A DNA stretch of 64,000 bases from Pelagicoccus sp. SDUM812002. GTDB lineage: Bacteria > Verrucomicrobiota > Verrucomicrobiia > Opitutales > Opitutaceae. The position numbers were made by a program, and so were the translations under genes. Positions 43,343 to 52,674 of this stretch are shown piece by piece. How positions within the stretch are numbered: the stretch's first letter is position 1; every line of letters starts with the position of its first letter. The notes beneath the pieces are model-generated. The model made no database searches and was not told where the DNA came from. It saw only the letters and a list, made by a program, of their open reading frames with translations. The stretch lies in the NCBI RefSeq assembly GCF_031127835.1, contig NZ_JARXHX010000010.1, forward strand, positions 62,001 through 126,000, given 5' to 3'.

Positions 43343-43633
43343 TCAGTCCACTACCTTCGGTACGACGATCATGTTGTCACGTTGGGCTGGAGCGTTCTTG
43401 AGAGCTTCTTCCGTAGAAAGCTCTCCCTTCACCTCATCCTCTTGCCAAACATTATAGACAGGATGCGGGTGAGCGGTCGGCTCCACGCCTTCCGTATCCA
43501 ATTCCTCAAGCTTCTCTACGTATCCAATAATTGAATCCAGTTGCTCAGAGAGTTTTTCCTTCTCCGCATCCGTCAGATTGATACGCGCAAGCTTCGCCGT
43601 GTAATCGATATCGATGTGCTTTTCCTCAGTCAT
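43343..43633 (-). CDS. gatC: Asp/Glu-tRNA amidotransferase subunit C
   Basis: The 96-residue chaperone-like subunit wraps GatA and links it to GatB. The core [47 protein letters not shown] is the GatC signature, followed by the conserved [25 protein letters not shown]. The ATG at 43633 is preferred to a start five codons upstream because it gives the normal length. It is transcribed after pheT and before gatA. Confidence 0.95.
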   Translation of the reverse strand: MTEEKHIDIDYTAKLARINLTDAEKEKLSEQLDSIIGYVEKLEELDTEGVEPTAHPHPVYNVWQEDEVKGELSTEEALKNAPAQRDNMIVVPKVVD

Positions 43634-43650
43634 GGTCAATAGAGTCAAAT

Positions 43651-46089
43651 TTAGTCTCGAATACTGTAAGGCGAATTCTCGCGAACCTGGTTCTGGATAG
43701 TATCGAAAGCGGCATTCACTTCCTTGTCCTTAAGCGTGCGGTCGAGAGCGCGGAACGTCATACTGACTGCGACGCTCTTCTTATCCTCTGCAACACCCAC
43801 ACCTTCGTAGACGTCAAACACCGATACGTCTTCCACTTCGAAGTCCCTAGTCGCTTTCGACGCGATTTTGCACATCGCGCGAACGACCTCTTCGGCCGGC
43901 TCGGACTTGTCGACAACCAACGCCAAATCGCGACTGGAAGCTGGGTACAGGCTGAAGGGCTTAAACTTGATACGCTTTGGTTCCCGCAGACGCTCCGGCA
44001 GGTAGCAAAAGATCCCACCGAACACTTCGCCTTGGATATCCATCTCCTTCACGCGCGGCAGACTCATCAATCCCACGCGAGCGAAGAAGCCGGCCTTGGG
44101 CTCTTCGTACGCGGCGCTGTGACCTTCTTGCCAAGCGCCTTCGTTGTCGCTGACTTCGCGAATCTTGAATTTATCAAGGTCGATGCCCGCATAGCCCGCG
44201 ATCGTCTTGATGCGCTGCTTGGCCGCATAGAAATCGTCAAAGCTCCGCTCCTTCCAGGAGCGACCGGTACCGCCGTTGCATTCGAGAAAGGCGACCGCAA
44301 CCATTTCTACCACCTTGCCGTTAAGTTCCCGGAAAACGCGACCGGTTTCGAAGAAGCGATTCGCGCCCGTCTTGCGCGACTGGTTGAGGTGCAAAACCTC
44401 TAGCATGCCGGGAAGCAAGCTGTGACGCAGTTGCGTCTGGTCTTCGCTGATCGGGTTAAGCAAAGCTAACTCCTCCGCAGAAACGTGCCCTGCCCAACGC
44501 TTTTGCTCGCCAGCCGAACGCAGCGTATACGTTACGGTTTCGGCGAAGTTCTGCCCGATGAGATAGGACGCTGTCTTACGGTTGAATTCGGTGATCGGAC
44601 TGTCATTGGCCGTGGTCGCGGTGGCGCGGACTTGTCCTCCAGGAATCTTGTCCGTACCGAAAATACGTAGCACTTCTTCAAGCAGATCAACGGGACGATA
44701 GAGGTCGCCCCGGTAGCTTGGTATCGAAACCGTCCATACGCCTTCGCCATCCACCGAGATGCTCATATCGAGCAACTCTAGGGCTTCGCGAATCTCCTCG
44801 TCCGTGATTTCGAATCCACTCTTCTTGCGAATCCATTCCGGAGTGATCTCAACTTCTGTTTGCCATGCGGGTTCGCTACCCGCCGTCACACCGTTCGAGC
44901 AAAGCTCGCCACCAGCAGTTTCGAGAATAAGGGAAACCGCACGCTCGGTAGCGTAACGGAGCGAAAGCGGGTCCACGCCGCGCTCGAAGCGGTAGGAGCT
45001 ATCGGTCGAGAGCGCCAACGTTTTGGATACCCAGCGGATGGTACTCGGCTTAAAATAGGCGACTTCCAATACAAGATCCGTAGTGTCTTTCTTCACCTCC
45101 GAATTTTGGCCGCCCATGACGCCGGCAACCGCAAGCGCCTTAGATTCGTCAGCGATCACCGCCATGCGGCTGGAAAGCTTGCGCTCTTCACCGTCGAGGG
45201 TGTTCATCACTTCGCCTTCGCCCGCGTTGCGAACGATGATTTTTCCGCCTTCGATATCGCGGGCGTCAAACGCGTGCATCGGGTTGCCGCATTCGTGCAT
45301 GACGAAATTGGTCACGTCGACCACGTTGTTGATAGGACGCAGACCGATGGAAGAAAGGGCCTCCTGCAGCCACTTGGGGCTTGGGCCAACCTTCACTCCC
45401 TTGATCACACTCGCGATGTAAAGCGGACAATCTTCCGGTGCATCGACGGTCAGTCCTCTAAAAAGACCTTCGCCATTCGCACAATCTGACTTGGCAGGAA
45501 CGTTGTTGATTTTCGGATACTTGACGTCCCGACGATACCAAGCCGCCAATTCGCGAGCAATACCGATATGCGACAAACAGTCCGGTCTATTCGGAGTAAC
45601 TTCTAAATTGAATACTGTATCGCTGTCCGTGAGCACTTGATTGATCGGAGTTCCAAGCTCCGGCCGTCCATCGAGAATCAGCAGTCCGGAGTTGTCACCC
45701 GACGCGCCAATTTCACTCGCACCACACATCATGCCAGCGGAAGGCACCCCACGAAGCTTAGACTCCTTGATTTTGAAGCCTCCGGGGAGCTCCGCGCCAG
45801 GAAGCGCCACAGGAACTCGATCGCCGACCTTGTAGTTGCTTGCTCCGCACACGATCGACTTTTCGCCAATTTTCGGTCCGCAATCCACTCGGCAAACGCC
45901 GAGCTTGTCCGCATCTGGATGCTGGTCGCGCTGCAGGACTTCGCCCACGACTACGTTTTCGAGAGGAGGCACGCCGGTGGTTTCCATGTCATCTACCTCG
46001 AAACCGAGGAGAGTGAGCGAGGCGGCGAGTTCCTTAGGAGACTCGTCGAGGTCAACGTAACGCTTAAGCCACTTGAGAGATACTTTCAC
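43651..46089 (-). CDS. pheT: Phenylalanyl-tRNA synthetase beta subunit
   Basis: The 812-residue subunit contains an N-terminal EMAP-like tRNA-binding domain (VVGEVLQRDQHPDADKLGVCRVDCG at about 50-80), the B3/B4 editing domain (about 210-400), B5 and the non-catalytic synthetase core, and a C-terminal ferredoxin-like anticodon-binding domain (FKPFSLYPASSRDLALVV). It forms an alpha2-beta2 enzyme with PheS. The start is GTG at 46089, 38 bases after pheS. Length is typical of the bacterial full-length form. Confidence 0.97.
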   Translation of the reverse strand: MKVSLKWLKRYVDLDESPKELAASLTLLGFEVDDMETTGVPPLENVVVGEVLQRDQHPDADKLGVCRVDCGPKIGEKSIVCGASNYKVGDRVPVALPGAELPGGFKIKESKLRGVPSAGMMCGASEIGASGDNSGLLILDGRPELGTPINQVLTDSDTVFNLEVTPNRPDCLSHIGIARELAAWYRRDVKYPKINNVPAKSDCANGEGLFRGLTVDAPEDCPLYIASVIKGVKVGPSPKWLQEALSSIGLRPINNVVDVTNFVMHECGNPMHAFDARDIEGGKIIVRNAGEGEVMNTLDGEERKLSSRMAVIADESKALAVAGVMGGQNSEVKKDTTDLVLEVAYFKPSTIRWVSKTLALSTDSSYRFERGVDPLSLRYATERAVSLILETAGGELCSNGVTAGSEPAWQTEVEITPEWIRKKSGFEITDEEIREALELLDMSISVDGEGVWTVSIPSYRGDLYRPVDLLEEVLRIFGTDKIPGGQVRATATTANDSPITEFNRKTASYLIGQNFAETVTYTLRSAGEQKRWAGHVSAEELALLNPISEDQTQLRHSLLPGMLEVLHLNQSRKTGANRFFETGRVFRELNGKVVEMVAVAFLECNGGTGRSWKERSFDDFYAAKQRIKTIAGYAGIDLDKFKIREVSDNEGAWQEGHSAAYEEPKAGFFARVGLMSLPRVKEMDIQGEVFGGIFCYLPERLREPKRIKFKPFSLYPASSRDLALVVDKSEPAEEVVRAMCKIASKATRDFEVEDVSVFDVYEGVGVAEDKKSVAVSMTFRALDRTLKDKEVNAAFDTIQNQVRENSPYSIRD

Positions 46090-46127
46090 AGTATAAAAAT
46101 GTTAGATATTCTGGATACAGGTTTTCC

Positions 46128-47168
46128 TCACGCGAACTGTGAGAGGAAGCGGGCGTCGTTTTGATAGAAATAGCGGATGTCATCGATTCCGTAGAGAATC
46201 ATGGCGATACGCTCGATTCCCATGCCGAAAGCAAAGCCGGAGTGCTTTTCCTGGTCGACTCCGACGGATTCCAAAACTGCCGGTTCCACCATGCCGCAAC
46301 CAGCGATTTCGACCCAGTCGCTACCGAGCTTTGCAAGATGGCTCGAGGAAAAATCGACCTCAAAGCTAGGCTCGGTGTAAGGGAAGAAATGTGGACGAAA
46401 ACGAGTCGTCGTCCCCTTCCCCAACAAACGCTCGAAGAAGTAATCGAGCACCGCCTTTAGGTCGCGCACGGTGACGTCTTCGTCGATGTAGAGCCCTTCT
46501 ATCTGATGGAAGTTGGCACTGTGAGTTGCGTCTACAGTATCCCGCCTGAAACAGCGCCCTGGCGAAATGATGCGCAGTGGTGGCTTTTCCTTGAGCATGG
46601 TACGGATCTGAACCGAAGACGTGTGCGTACGGAGCAGGTAACGCTCGTCTGCCTTTTTGGATACGTTCCCAAACTGGGCATCGCTGGGCAGATAAAACGT
46701 GTCCTGCAAATCGCGAGCTGGGTGATCGGCCGGCGTGTTGAGCGCGTCGAAGCAGTAGTACTCGGTTTCGACTTCAGTACCTTCCGTGACAGTGAAGCCG
46801 ATTTGCTTGAAAATGCTGCAGATCTCTTCTCGTACCTTGGTCAGAGGATGCTGGCTGCCAAGAGGGTCGTTGGGTGATGGTAAGGATGGGTCGATCGCGG
46901 GGCCGATTCGGGCGGCGAGCTCGGCTTGTTCGATGGCACCAAGGGCATCGTCGTAGAAGCCTTGGATCGTAGTCTTCGCCTGATTGATCAGCTTGCCGAA
47001 GGTCGGGCGATCCTCCTTGGCGATCGAGCCCATGTTTTTCATCACCTTGGTGAGAGCTCCGTTAGGACCAGTGATTTCTGCCTTCACAGTTTCGAAGCCG
47101 GCGCGACTTGTCACGGCGGCTACCTTTTGCTTGGCAGATTCTACGATATTATTGAGTTCGTCTTCCAT
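46128..47168 (-). CDS. pheS: Phenylalanyl-tRNA synthetase alpha subunit
   Basis: The 346-residue catalytic subunit has an N-terminal coiled coil (about 1-85) and a class II core. Motif 2 is in LLRTHTSSVQIRTM and FRRDTVDATHSANFHQIEGLYID; motif 3 is in VEIAGCGMVEP and FAFGMGIERIAMILYGIDDIRYF. Its position after rplT matches the common rpmI-rplT-pheST order. A terminator-like hairpin lies between rplT and pheS, and no Phe-rich leader peptide was found there. Confidence 0.97.
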   Translation of the reverse strand: MEDELNNIVESAKQKVAAVTSRAGFETVKAEITGPNGALTKVMKNMGSIAKEDRPTFGKLINQAKTTIQGFYDDALGAIEQAELAARIGPAIDPSLPSPNDPLGSQHPLTKVREEICSIFKQIGFTVTEGTEVETEYYCFDALNTPADHPARDLQDTFYLPSDAQFGNVSKKADERYLLRTHTSSVQIRTMLKEKPPLRIISPGRCFRRDTVDATHSANFHQIEGLYIDEDVTVRDLKAVLDYFFERLLGKGTTTRFRPHFFPYTEPSFEVDFSSSHLAKLGSDWVEIAGCGMVEPAVLESVGVDQEKHSGFAFGMGIERIAMILYGIDDIRYFYQNDARFLSQFA

Positions 47169-47238
47169 GAGAAGGGAGGGTTTCTGATGGTGGTACGGTT
47201 CGAGCGCTGCGCTGCGAGAGCCGTGGGAAATTTGGCTA

Positions 47239-47276
47239 TAAAAAAAGGAGCCCGAGCAGATACTCGAACTCCTTCT
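47239..47276 (-). terminator. Terminator-like hairpin between rplT and pheS
   Basis: On the minus strand AAGGAG and CGAG pair with CTCG and CTCCTT (plus-strand arms 47245-47256 and 47263-47274), followed on that strand by seven T residues. A second, smaller hairpin lies upstream near 47290-47325. This could end the ribosomal-protein transcript or attenuate pheST. No leader peptide with Phe codons is visible in the 176-base interval, which argues against E. coli-type Phe attenuation. Confidence 0.75.
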
Positions 47277-47344
47277 AGTGAAAGGAAAATTGTGATGTCC
47301 GAGCTCTTTTTGTGAGCTTCGGAAAAACGCTTTCGCTTCAGGCC

Positions 47345-47716
47345 TTACGCTGCAGCCTTCGCCTTCAGGGCATCCTTGGCCTTTTCGACCAATCCCTTGA
47401 ACGCGATAGGATCGTTTACAGCGATGTCAGCGAGGATCTTGCGATCGAGAACGATTTCCGCAGCCTTGAGGCCTTCGGTAAATCGGCTGTAGCTCATATC
47501 CTCAGCGCGGCAAGCGGCGTTGATACGAACGATCCAAAGAGCGCGCCAGGTGCGCTTCTTGTTGCGGCGGTCGCGGTAAGCGTAAGTGAGCGCGTGGGCT
47601 ACGGATTCTTTGGCGTACTTGTAGAGACGCGACTTGTTACCGAAGTGGCCCTTGGCCTGCTTCAGCATCTTCTTGCGACGCTTCGTGTATGCGGGTGCGT
47701 TTGTTGCTCTAGGCAT
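47345..47716 (-). CDS. rplT: 50S ribosomal protein L20
   Basis: The 123-residue protein is highly basic, with a [67 protein letters not shown] core typical of L20, followed by an Ala/Lys-rich tail. L20 binds 23S rRNA early in assembly and in many bacteria represses its own operon. It is transcribed after rpmI. The upstream infC usually found in this operon is not in the window. Confidence 0.97.
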   Translation of the reverse strand: MPRATNAPAYTKRRKKMLKQAKGHFGNKSRLYKYAKESVAHALTYAYRDRRNKKRTWRALWIVRINAACRAEDMSYSRFTEGLKAAEIVLDRKILADIAVNDPIAFKGLVEKAKDALKAKAAA

Positions 47717-47803
47717 GTTTTATAACTTTCTAGTATTGGATTTCGTCAGGTCGCCTTGATTAGAATTTACCCGATCGAAATAATTCTCGTCGAAACAGGG
47801 ACT

Positions 47804-47998
47804 TTAGAGACCGTGGGGCAAACCGCGCATGAGGTCGGCTTGGCGTCCAGCGGAGACTGACTTGTCCTTGTTTAGGTTGCGCTTCTGTTTCGTAGTCTTC
47901 TGGTGAAGGTGGTGACGCTGCCCAGGAGAACGACGACGGAGCTTACCGTTGCCAGTAAGCTTGAAGCGTTTCGCGATAGATTTCTTGGTCTTTTGCAT
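47804..47998 (-). CDS. rpmI: 50S ribosomal protein L35
   Basis: The 64-residue protein MQKTKKSIAKRFKLTGNGKLRRRSPGQRHHLHQKTTKQKRNL is a standard L35. The in-frame upstream region to 48121 has no ribosomal-protein character, so ATG 47998 is the start. It forms the first gene of rpmI-rplT, after the tRNA terminator at 48117-48150, so its promoter probably lies in the 120 bases between. Confidence 0.95.
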   Translation of the reverse strand: MQKTKKSIAKRFKLTGNGKLRRRSPGQRHHLHQKTTKQKRNLNKDKSVSAGRQADLMRGLPHGL

Positions 47999-48116
47999 GA
48001 CTTTGAAGGAATCGATGACAAAGATACAAAACTTCTCCCGTGTAAAGGGGAAATGACGCAATTTTCGCCTCACCTTTCTCCCTTTGGCTGGCTGAATTAA
48101 ACCAGCCCGAACCAGG

Positions 48117-48150
48117 CACAAAAAAACCGCCGATCATGTTGATGGCGGTT
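48117..48150 (-). terminator. Rho-independent terminator of the tRNA unit
   Basis: On the minus strand AACCGCC and ATCA pair with TGAT and GGCGGTT (plus-strand arms 48125-48136 and 48140-48150), followed by seven T residues. It ends transcription just after tRNA-Thr and before rpmI. Confidence 0.85.
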
Positions 48151-48160
48151 CTTTCGAAAG

Positions 48161-48236
48161 TGGAGCCGGTGATGGGACTCGAACCCGCAACCTACTGATT
48201 ACAAATCAGTTGCTCTACCAATTGAGCTACACCGGC
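48161..48236 (-). tRNA. tRNA-Thr (anticodon TGT)
   Basis: The minus strand folds as a full cloverleaf. The acceptor GCCGGTG pairs with CACCGGC, the anticodon stem is CTGAT/ATCAG with loop TTTGTAA (anticodon TGT), and the T loop is GGTTCGAGTCC. The discriminator is T and CCA is encoded in the DNA (48161-48163). It pairs with ACA and other ACN Thr codons. Confidence 0.95.
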
Positions 48237-48282
48237 GAACTAAACTGTAAAACGGACTCGTACCGCTGAACTTTAATAAAAG

Positions 48283-48358
<76 letters not shown>

Positions 48359-48446
48359 GTCATTTGGAAGGCCCCGAAAAAGCTAATTAAGAACCCAACT
48401 GTCAACCCCGTTTTGAGATTTTTTCTATTTCTACACTGAAGTTCTA

Positions 48447-49751
48447 TTAGAAGTCCTGCAACGCTCCTTGCCCCAAAGGGCTCTCTTCATAGAAGCGATC
48501 CCAGATCTCGCCAATCAGGTAGATGGAGCCACTCACCACCACCGGGCGTTCGGCTTCAAAATCGAGCGAACACTCGCCCTTACCTGGAAACAGGTCCGCC
48601 AACTTCTCCTCGAAAACATCACCCTTGAAGTCGGACGGTAGAAATGACTTCAGTTCCGCGAAGGTGCATGCCCTATCCTGCTCTGGCATGACAAATCGCA
48701 GGCTTTGCGCCCATTTCGCAGCGACCGGCACTAAGGAAGATGCCCTGTAAGCGCCCATCACACCCATCACGATATCCGGACGTGCACCCCCGCTTCTCTC
48801 GACGAGCCCCGCGAGATTTTGATCCAACCAGCGAGCCCCTTCCGCGTTATGGGAAACGTCGAAGACAATCTTTCGATACTTGAGCTGCCTTTCCTCCCAA
48901 CGTCCAGGCCAAGCGACATCAAGCAGGCTCCTCTCAGCCTTGTCCAAATCCAAATTAAAGCGCTGCTGGACTAGCTCCGCCGCAGTCAATGCGATCGCCG
49001 CATTGATCCGTTGGTAGCTTCCATGCAAGTTCGTCGCCGGGTACCTGAAAAGATCGGAGCCAAACTTCTCCTCGACGCAAACCAGCTCGCAACCGCGTTC
49101 TTCACAGATTACCCGAATCTCAGTCAACGCCTCGGGCTCCAAAAATCCCGCAACCACCGGGACGCCTGCCTTGATGATTCCTCCTTTTTCTCTGGCAATC
49201 GCCGCCAGCGAGTCTCCCAAAATCTCACAGTGGTCGAGACCGATCGAAGTGATAACGCTCACTTCCGGGACGAGAACATTCGTCGCGTCCAATCGCCCGC
49301 CCAAACCCACTTCAACCATAGCCAAATCGACCTCCTCTCGAGCGAAATGCATGAAGGCCATTGCAGTCATGAATTCAAAAAAGCTCGGATGCAGCTCAGG
49401 ATCTTCCTCCGCCACCTTTTCCGCGAGAGGCAGAAATTCGCGAACGTAATCAAGAATCTGCGACTCGTCTAAAATCCTCCGGTTAACCTGAATCCGCTCC
49501 CCTTGCCTCACCAAATGCGGCGAAGTCGAGAGACCCACCCGAAAACCTTGATCGCGAAACATCCGCTCCAGCATGGCGCAAGTCGACCCCTTGCCATTGG
49601 TCCCCGCGACGTGGATGCATGGGTATCGGCGCTGCGGATGGCCAAGTACTTCCGCAAATCGCTCCATCCGGTCGATGCCGTACTTGGAGCCGCGGTTCTT
49701 CAGCGAATACAGCCAATTGCGAGCAGATTCGTACGAGTTTAGCTCAGGCAT
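48447..49751 (-). CDS. folC: Folylpolyglutamate / dihydrofolate synthase
   Basis: The 434-residue Mur-ligase-type enzyme adds glutamate to folates. It has the P-loop HVAGTNGKGSTCAMLERM at about 46-63, the VGLSTSPHLVRQGERIQVN block, VGLGGRLDATNVL, ITSIGLDHCEILGDSL and KGGIIKAGVPVVAG, all typical of FolC, and the C-terminal domain with WPGRWEERQLKYRKIVFDVSHN. It follows accD on the minus strand with an intervening repeat. accD-folC pairs are common. Confidence 0.95.
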   Translation of the reverse strand: MPELNSYESARNWLYSLKNRGSKYGIDRMERFAEVLGHPQRRYPCIHVAGTNGKGSTCAMLERMFRDQGFRVGLSTSPHLVRQGERIQVNRRILDESQILDYVREFLPLAEKVAEEDPELHPSFFEFMTAMAFMHFAREEVDLAMVEVGLGGRLDATNVLVPEVSVITSIGLDHCEILGDSLAAIAREKGGIIKAGVPVVAGFLEPEALTEIRVICEERGCELVCVEEKFGSDLFRYPATNLHGSYQRINAAIALTAAELVQQRFNLDLDKAERSLLDVAWPGRWEERQLKYRKIVFDVSHNAEGARWLDQNLAGLVERSGGARPDIVMGVMGAYRASSLVPVAAKWAQSLRFVMPEQDRACTFAELKSFLPSDFKGDVFEEKLADLFPGKGECSLDFEAERPVVVSGSIYLIGEIWDRFYEESPLGQGALQDF

Positions 49752-49771
49752 CAGAGTGATTTGATAACGCC

Positions 49772-49828
49772 CTTGGGCGCGAAGCTAACCTCTGAGGGAG
49801 GTGATTCGCGAACAAGCTCGCTCCCACA
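49772..49828. repeat. REP-like element between accD and folC
   Basis: The unit at 49804-49828 is ATTCGCGAACAAGCTCGCTCCC, a near-palindrome of CGCGA...AGCTCGC type with a CCCACA end. A second, shorter and degenerate unit (GGCGCGAAGCTAACC) lies at 49777-49792. Orientation and sequence differ from the CGTAGGG family elsewhere in the window. The layout is like well-known gammaproteobacterial REP elements with TGTGGGAGCGAGC, which is notable. Confidence 0.55.
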
Positions 49829-49839
49829 AATATTTAACG

Positions 49840-50700
49840 CTAAGCCTCGACCGGCTCTTTCTTCGTGTAGAGAGCTGACAATAAATCGCGCAGCCGACCG
49901 CGCATTTCCGTGCGCGGCACGATCTGGTCAATCAGTCCACGCTGGAAAAGGAACTCCGCTGACTGAAAGCCTTCCGGCAGCTCCTCGTTGGTGGTCTCCT
50001 TAATGACGCGCGCACCAGCGAAACAGATACGGGCACCTGGCTCAGCGATGATCACGTCGCCAAGGGTCGCGAAACTCGCCGTTACACCACCTGCGGTCGG
50101 GTCTGTCAAAACGGATATAAACGGCAGCTTAGCTTCCGACAAGCGACCGAGAGCGGCGCTTGTCTTGGCCATTTGCATCAAGCTAAGGATGCCCTCTTGC
50201 ATGCGGGCGCCACCGGAAGCGGAAACCACGATACAAGGAATCTTCTCCTTAATCGCCAATTCGATGGCCCGAGTGATCTTCTCGCCTGCCACCGAGCCCA
50301 ACGAGCCGCCCGCGAACTGAAAGTCAAAAACAGCCAAGGAAACGGGGATGCCGTGGATCTTACCCACGCCGCTGACGATGGAATCGTTTTCTCCAGTCTT
50401 CTTCTGGTAAGCCGCAAGGCGTTCCGGATAAGGCTTGGAGTCGACGAACTCCAAAGGATCGCCTGCACAAAGATCCTTTTCCAGCTCGGTGAAGCTTCCT
50501 TCGTCGAGTAGGTGGCCGATGCGGCTGCGGGCCGTGATCGGAAAGTGGTAACCACTCTTGGCGACGACGTTCTGGTTCTGCTCCAGCTCCTTGTTGTAGA
50601 TGATCTCGCCGGATACGGGACACTTTTTCCACATGCCGTGTGGAATGTCCTTCTTTTTGACGATAACGGTCGAGTACTTCGGTTTTTGGAAAAGCGCCAT
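49840..50700 (-). CDS. accD: Acetyl-CoA carboxylase carboxyltransferase beta subunit
   Basis: The 286-residue subunit transfers the carboxyl from biotin to acetyl-CoA with AccA. The crotonase-like core has the [49 protein letters not shown] and [14 protein letters not shown] motifs that are diagnostic. The start [12 protein letters not shown] at ATG 50700 is preferred to a 39-residue upstream extension that would overlap comF. The N-terminal zinc ribbon is degenerate: the region [27 protein letters not shown] has one Cys where four are usual. Confidence 0.95.
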   Translation of the reverse strand: MALFQKPKYSTVIVKKKDIPHGMWKKCPVSGEIIYNKELEQNQNVVAKSGYHFPITARSRIGHLLDEGSFTELEKDLCAGDPLEFVDSKPYPERLAAYQKKTGENDSIVSGVGKIHGIPVSLAVFDFQFAGGSLGSVAGEKITRAIELAIKEKIPCIVVSASGGARMQEGILSLMQMAKTSAALGRLSEAKLPFISVLTDPTAGGVTASFATLGDVIIAEPGARICFAGARVIKETTNEELPEGFQSAEFLFQRGLIDQIVPRTEMRGRLRDLLSALYTKKEPVEA

Positions 50701-50750
50701 GGTGATTGAGCAATGTGTTGTTTGAGATGAGGCGGAATCGCCGAAACGGG

Positions 50751-51488
50751 CTATCCGTGCCCTATAGTCAAGACGTCTATCGACCGAGCCCCCGCACGTC
50801 GCAGAGCTGCGGCGCACGCATTGACAGTGGAACCTGTGGTGAAGACGTCATCTACAATAATATAGCGTTTGGGCGGGTCTATGGCACGGTTTTGGCGCAA
50901 TGAAAAGGCATTTTTGAGGTTCCGGATTCGCTGCTTCCGGTCGAACTGGGTCTGGGAAACGGTATCGACGTGACGGCACAAAAGATCTTCGACCCGGCAG
51001 TTCGGAATAACCTCTCGCAGCTCCTCGGCCAATAGTTCGCTCTGATTATACCCACGTTCGCGGAGCTTTCGCGAATGCAAGGGTACAGGGACCAAGACCG
51101 ACTCCCCGGCGAATTCCGACAAGCCCGGAGCAGAGCGAGCCAGCTCGCGAATATCTCGCAGAGCCCACAAGCCCTCCTTGTATTTAAGAGAGTAAATCAA
51201 CTCCCGCAACGGTCCGCGAAACAAGGCGATCGACCACCCTTGCCGAAACGCAGGCTGAAGATGCTCGCAGTGCATGCAGTGCGTGTGGGACTCTGTGTCG
51301 CCAAAGAAAGGAAACCCGCAAGTCAGGCACTTCGGATCCTCAATCCACTGCAAGCGCGGAATGCAACTCGGACATACGCCAGAAAACCGAGATTCACTAA
51401 CCAACTCCCCGCAACCCGCGCACTGACTGGGAAACGCTGTCTCCAAAGCCGCATCGAGCGAACGGGAAAAGATACGGGGGAAATTCAA
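50751..51488 (-). CDS. comF: ComF-family phosphoribosyltransferase-like protein
   Basis: The 245-residue protein has an N-terminal zinc-finger region with [24 protein letters not shown] and HCMHC, then a phosphoribosyltransferase fold. The PRPP-binding motif [21 protein letters not shown] is near the C-terminus and [23 protein letters not shown] in the middle is strongly diagnostic. ComF functions in natural transformation in some bacteria. The start is a TTG at 51488 because no better ATG precedes the first zinc finger. It lies before accD on the same strand. Confidence 0.9.
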   Translation of the reverse strand: MNFPRIFSRSLDAALETAFPSQCAGCGELVSESRFSGVCPSCIPRLQWIEDPKCLTCGFPFFGDTESHTHCMHCEHLQPAFRQGWSIALFRGPLRELIYSLKYKEGLWALRDIRELARSAPGLSEFAGESVLVPVPLHSRKLRERGYNQSELLAEELREVIPNCRVEDLLCRHVDTVSQTQFDRKQRIRNLKNAFSLRQNRAIDPPKRYIIVDDVFTTGSTVNACAAALRRAGARSIDVLTIGHG

Positions 51489-51617
51489 AGGAATAGAAGC
51501 GTGGCAATTGCTCGAGGTACAAAAAAACGGGCTCGCTGTCTTGAACAGGAAGCCCGCCGAAAAATCAACGGCTCAAGGTTAGCCGTTAGCTGAAGCGTCG
51601 AGTTTCCAGAATTCGCT

Positions 51618-52574
51618 CTAGACAGTCGCTGCCGCTGCCGCGAGACGCGCCTTTTCGCCCAGTGGCGTGGAGATGTAACGCTCTCCTGCGCTACACGCGA
51701 CAGTGACGATCATCTTACCTGCCATCTCTGGGCGCTTGGCCAACTGCAAGGCCGCCCAAACGTTTGCGCCGGAAGAGATGCCGCAGCTGATTCCTTCCTT
51801 GAGGGCCAAGTCTTGAGCCGTCGCGAAAGCATCTTCGTTCTCTACCTTGATCACATCGTCGATGATCTCGGTATTGCAATTCTTGGGAATGAAGCCGGCT
51901 CCGATTCCCTGAATCTTGTGAGGTCCTGGTTGGCCGCCGGAAATGACAGGACTATTAGACGGCTCTACCGCTACAGTATACAACTCCCTACGGCCCTTGA
52001 TCACTTCCGAAACACCAGTGATGGTGCCGCCCGTTCCTACTCCCGAGACAAATGCGTCGATCTTGCCCTCGGTCGCTTCCCAAATTTCTTCCGCAGTCGT
52101 CTGGCGGTGGACTTCCGGATTAGCTGGGTTTTCGAACTGCTGCGGCATGAACGCCTTTTCGCCGTACTCAGCGACTAGCTCTGTCGCGCGAGCGATCGCG
52201 CCCGGCATGCCTTTCGGACCTGGAGTCAATACTAGCTCAGCTCCGAGCATTCCGAGCAAAACGCGTCGTTCCATGGACATGGTTTCTGGCATCGTGAGGA
52301 TCAGGCGGTAGCCACGGGCAGCCGCGATGAATGCTAATGCGATTCCGGTGTTGCCAGAAGTGGGTTCGATAATGATTGAACCTTCGCCGAGCTTTCCTTC
52401 TTTTTCGGCGGCCTCGATCATGGCCTTGCCGATACGATCCTTCACACTCGAGAGCGGATTGAAAAATTCACATTTGACGTAAATGTCAGCCACACAGCCT
52501 TCGGTCAGGCGGTTGAGCTTAATAAGCGGGGTGTTGCCGATCGCAGCAGTGATATCAGGGAATGCTTTTGCCAT
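51618..52574 (-). CDS. cysK: Cysteine synthase A
   Basis: The 318-residue PLP enzyme makes cysteine from O-acetylserine and sulfide. It has [16 protein letters not shown] at the N-terminus, the PLP Lys in [16 protein letters not shown] at about 45, the phosphate loop [41 protein letters not shown] and the C-terminal [16 protein letters not shown]. Length fits (about 310). It is transcribed ahead of comF with a gap of about 130 bases. Confidence 0.96.
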   Translation of the reverse strand: MAKAFPDITAAIGNTPLIKLNRLTEGCVADIYVKCEFFNPLSSVKDRIGKAMIEAAEKEGKLGEGSIIIEPTSGNTGIALAFIAAARGYRLILTMPETMSMERRVLLGMLGAELVLTPGPKGMPGAIARATELVAEYGEKAFMPQQFENPANPEVHRQTTAEEIWEATEGKIDAFVSGVGTGGTITGVSEVIKGRRELYTVAVEPSNSPVISGGQPGPHKIQGIGAGFIPKNCNTEIIDDVIKVENEDAFATAQDLALKEGISCGISSGANVWAALQLAKRPEMAGKMIVTVACSAGERYISTPLGEKARLAAAAATV

Positions 52575-52674
52575 AATGGTTGGTTATATGGGTTTCTGAC
52601 TTATCTTAGTCAACATTAGTTAAACGGGACAGAAACGCTAAACGCCAGGAGACGCTTCGTCGACTGCGAATTCC

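Noticed and set aside
47169-47344. T-box or Phe leader upstream of pheS
   Set aside because: No T-box sequence, specifier stem or Phe-rich leader frame could be found; only terminator-like hairpins are present.
48377-48405. tRNA promoter with a perfect TTGACA at 48400-48405 on the minus strand
   Set aside because: The position 17 bases downstream reads CTTTTT, which is a poor -10, so the promoter is not supported.
50701-50817. 39-residue N-terminal extension of accD
   Set aside because: It overlaps the 3' end of comF and has no AccD character; MALFQKP at 50700 gives the usual start.
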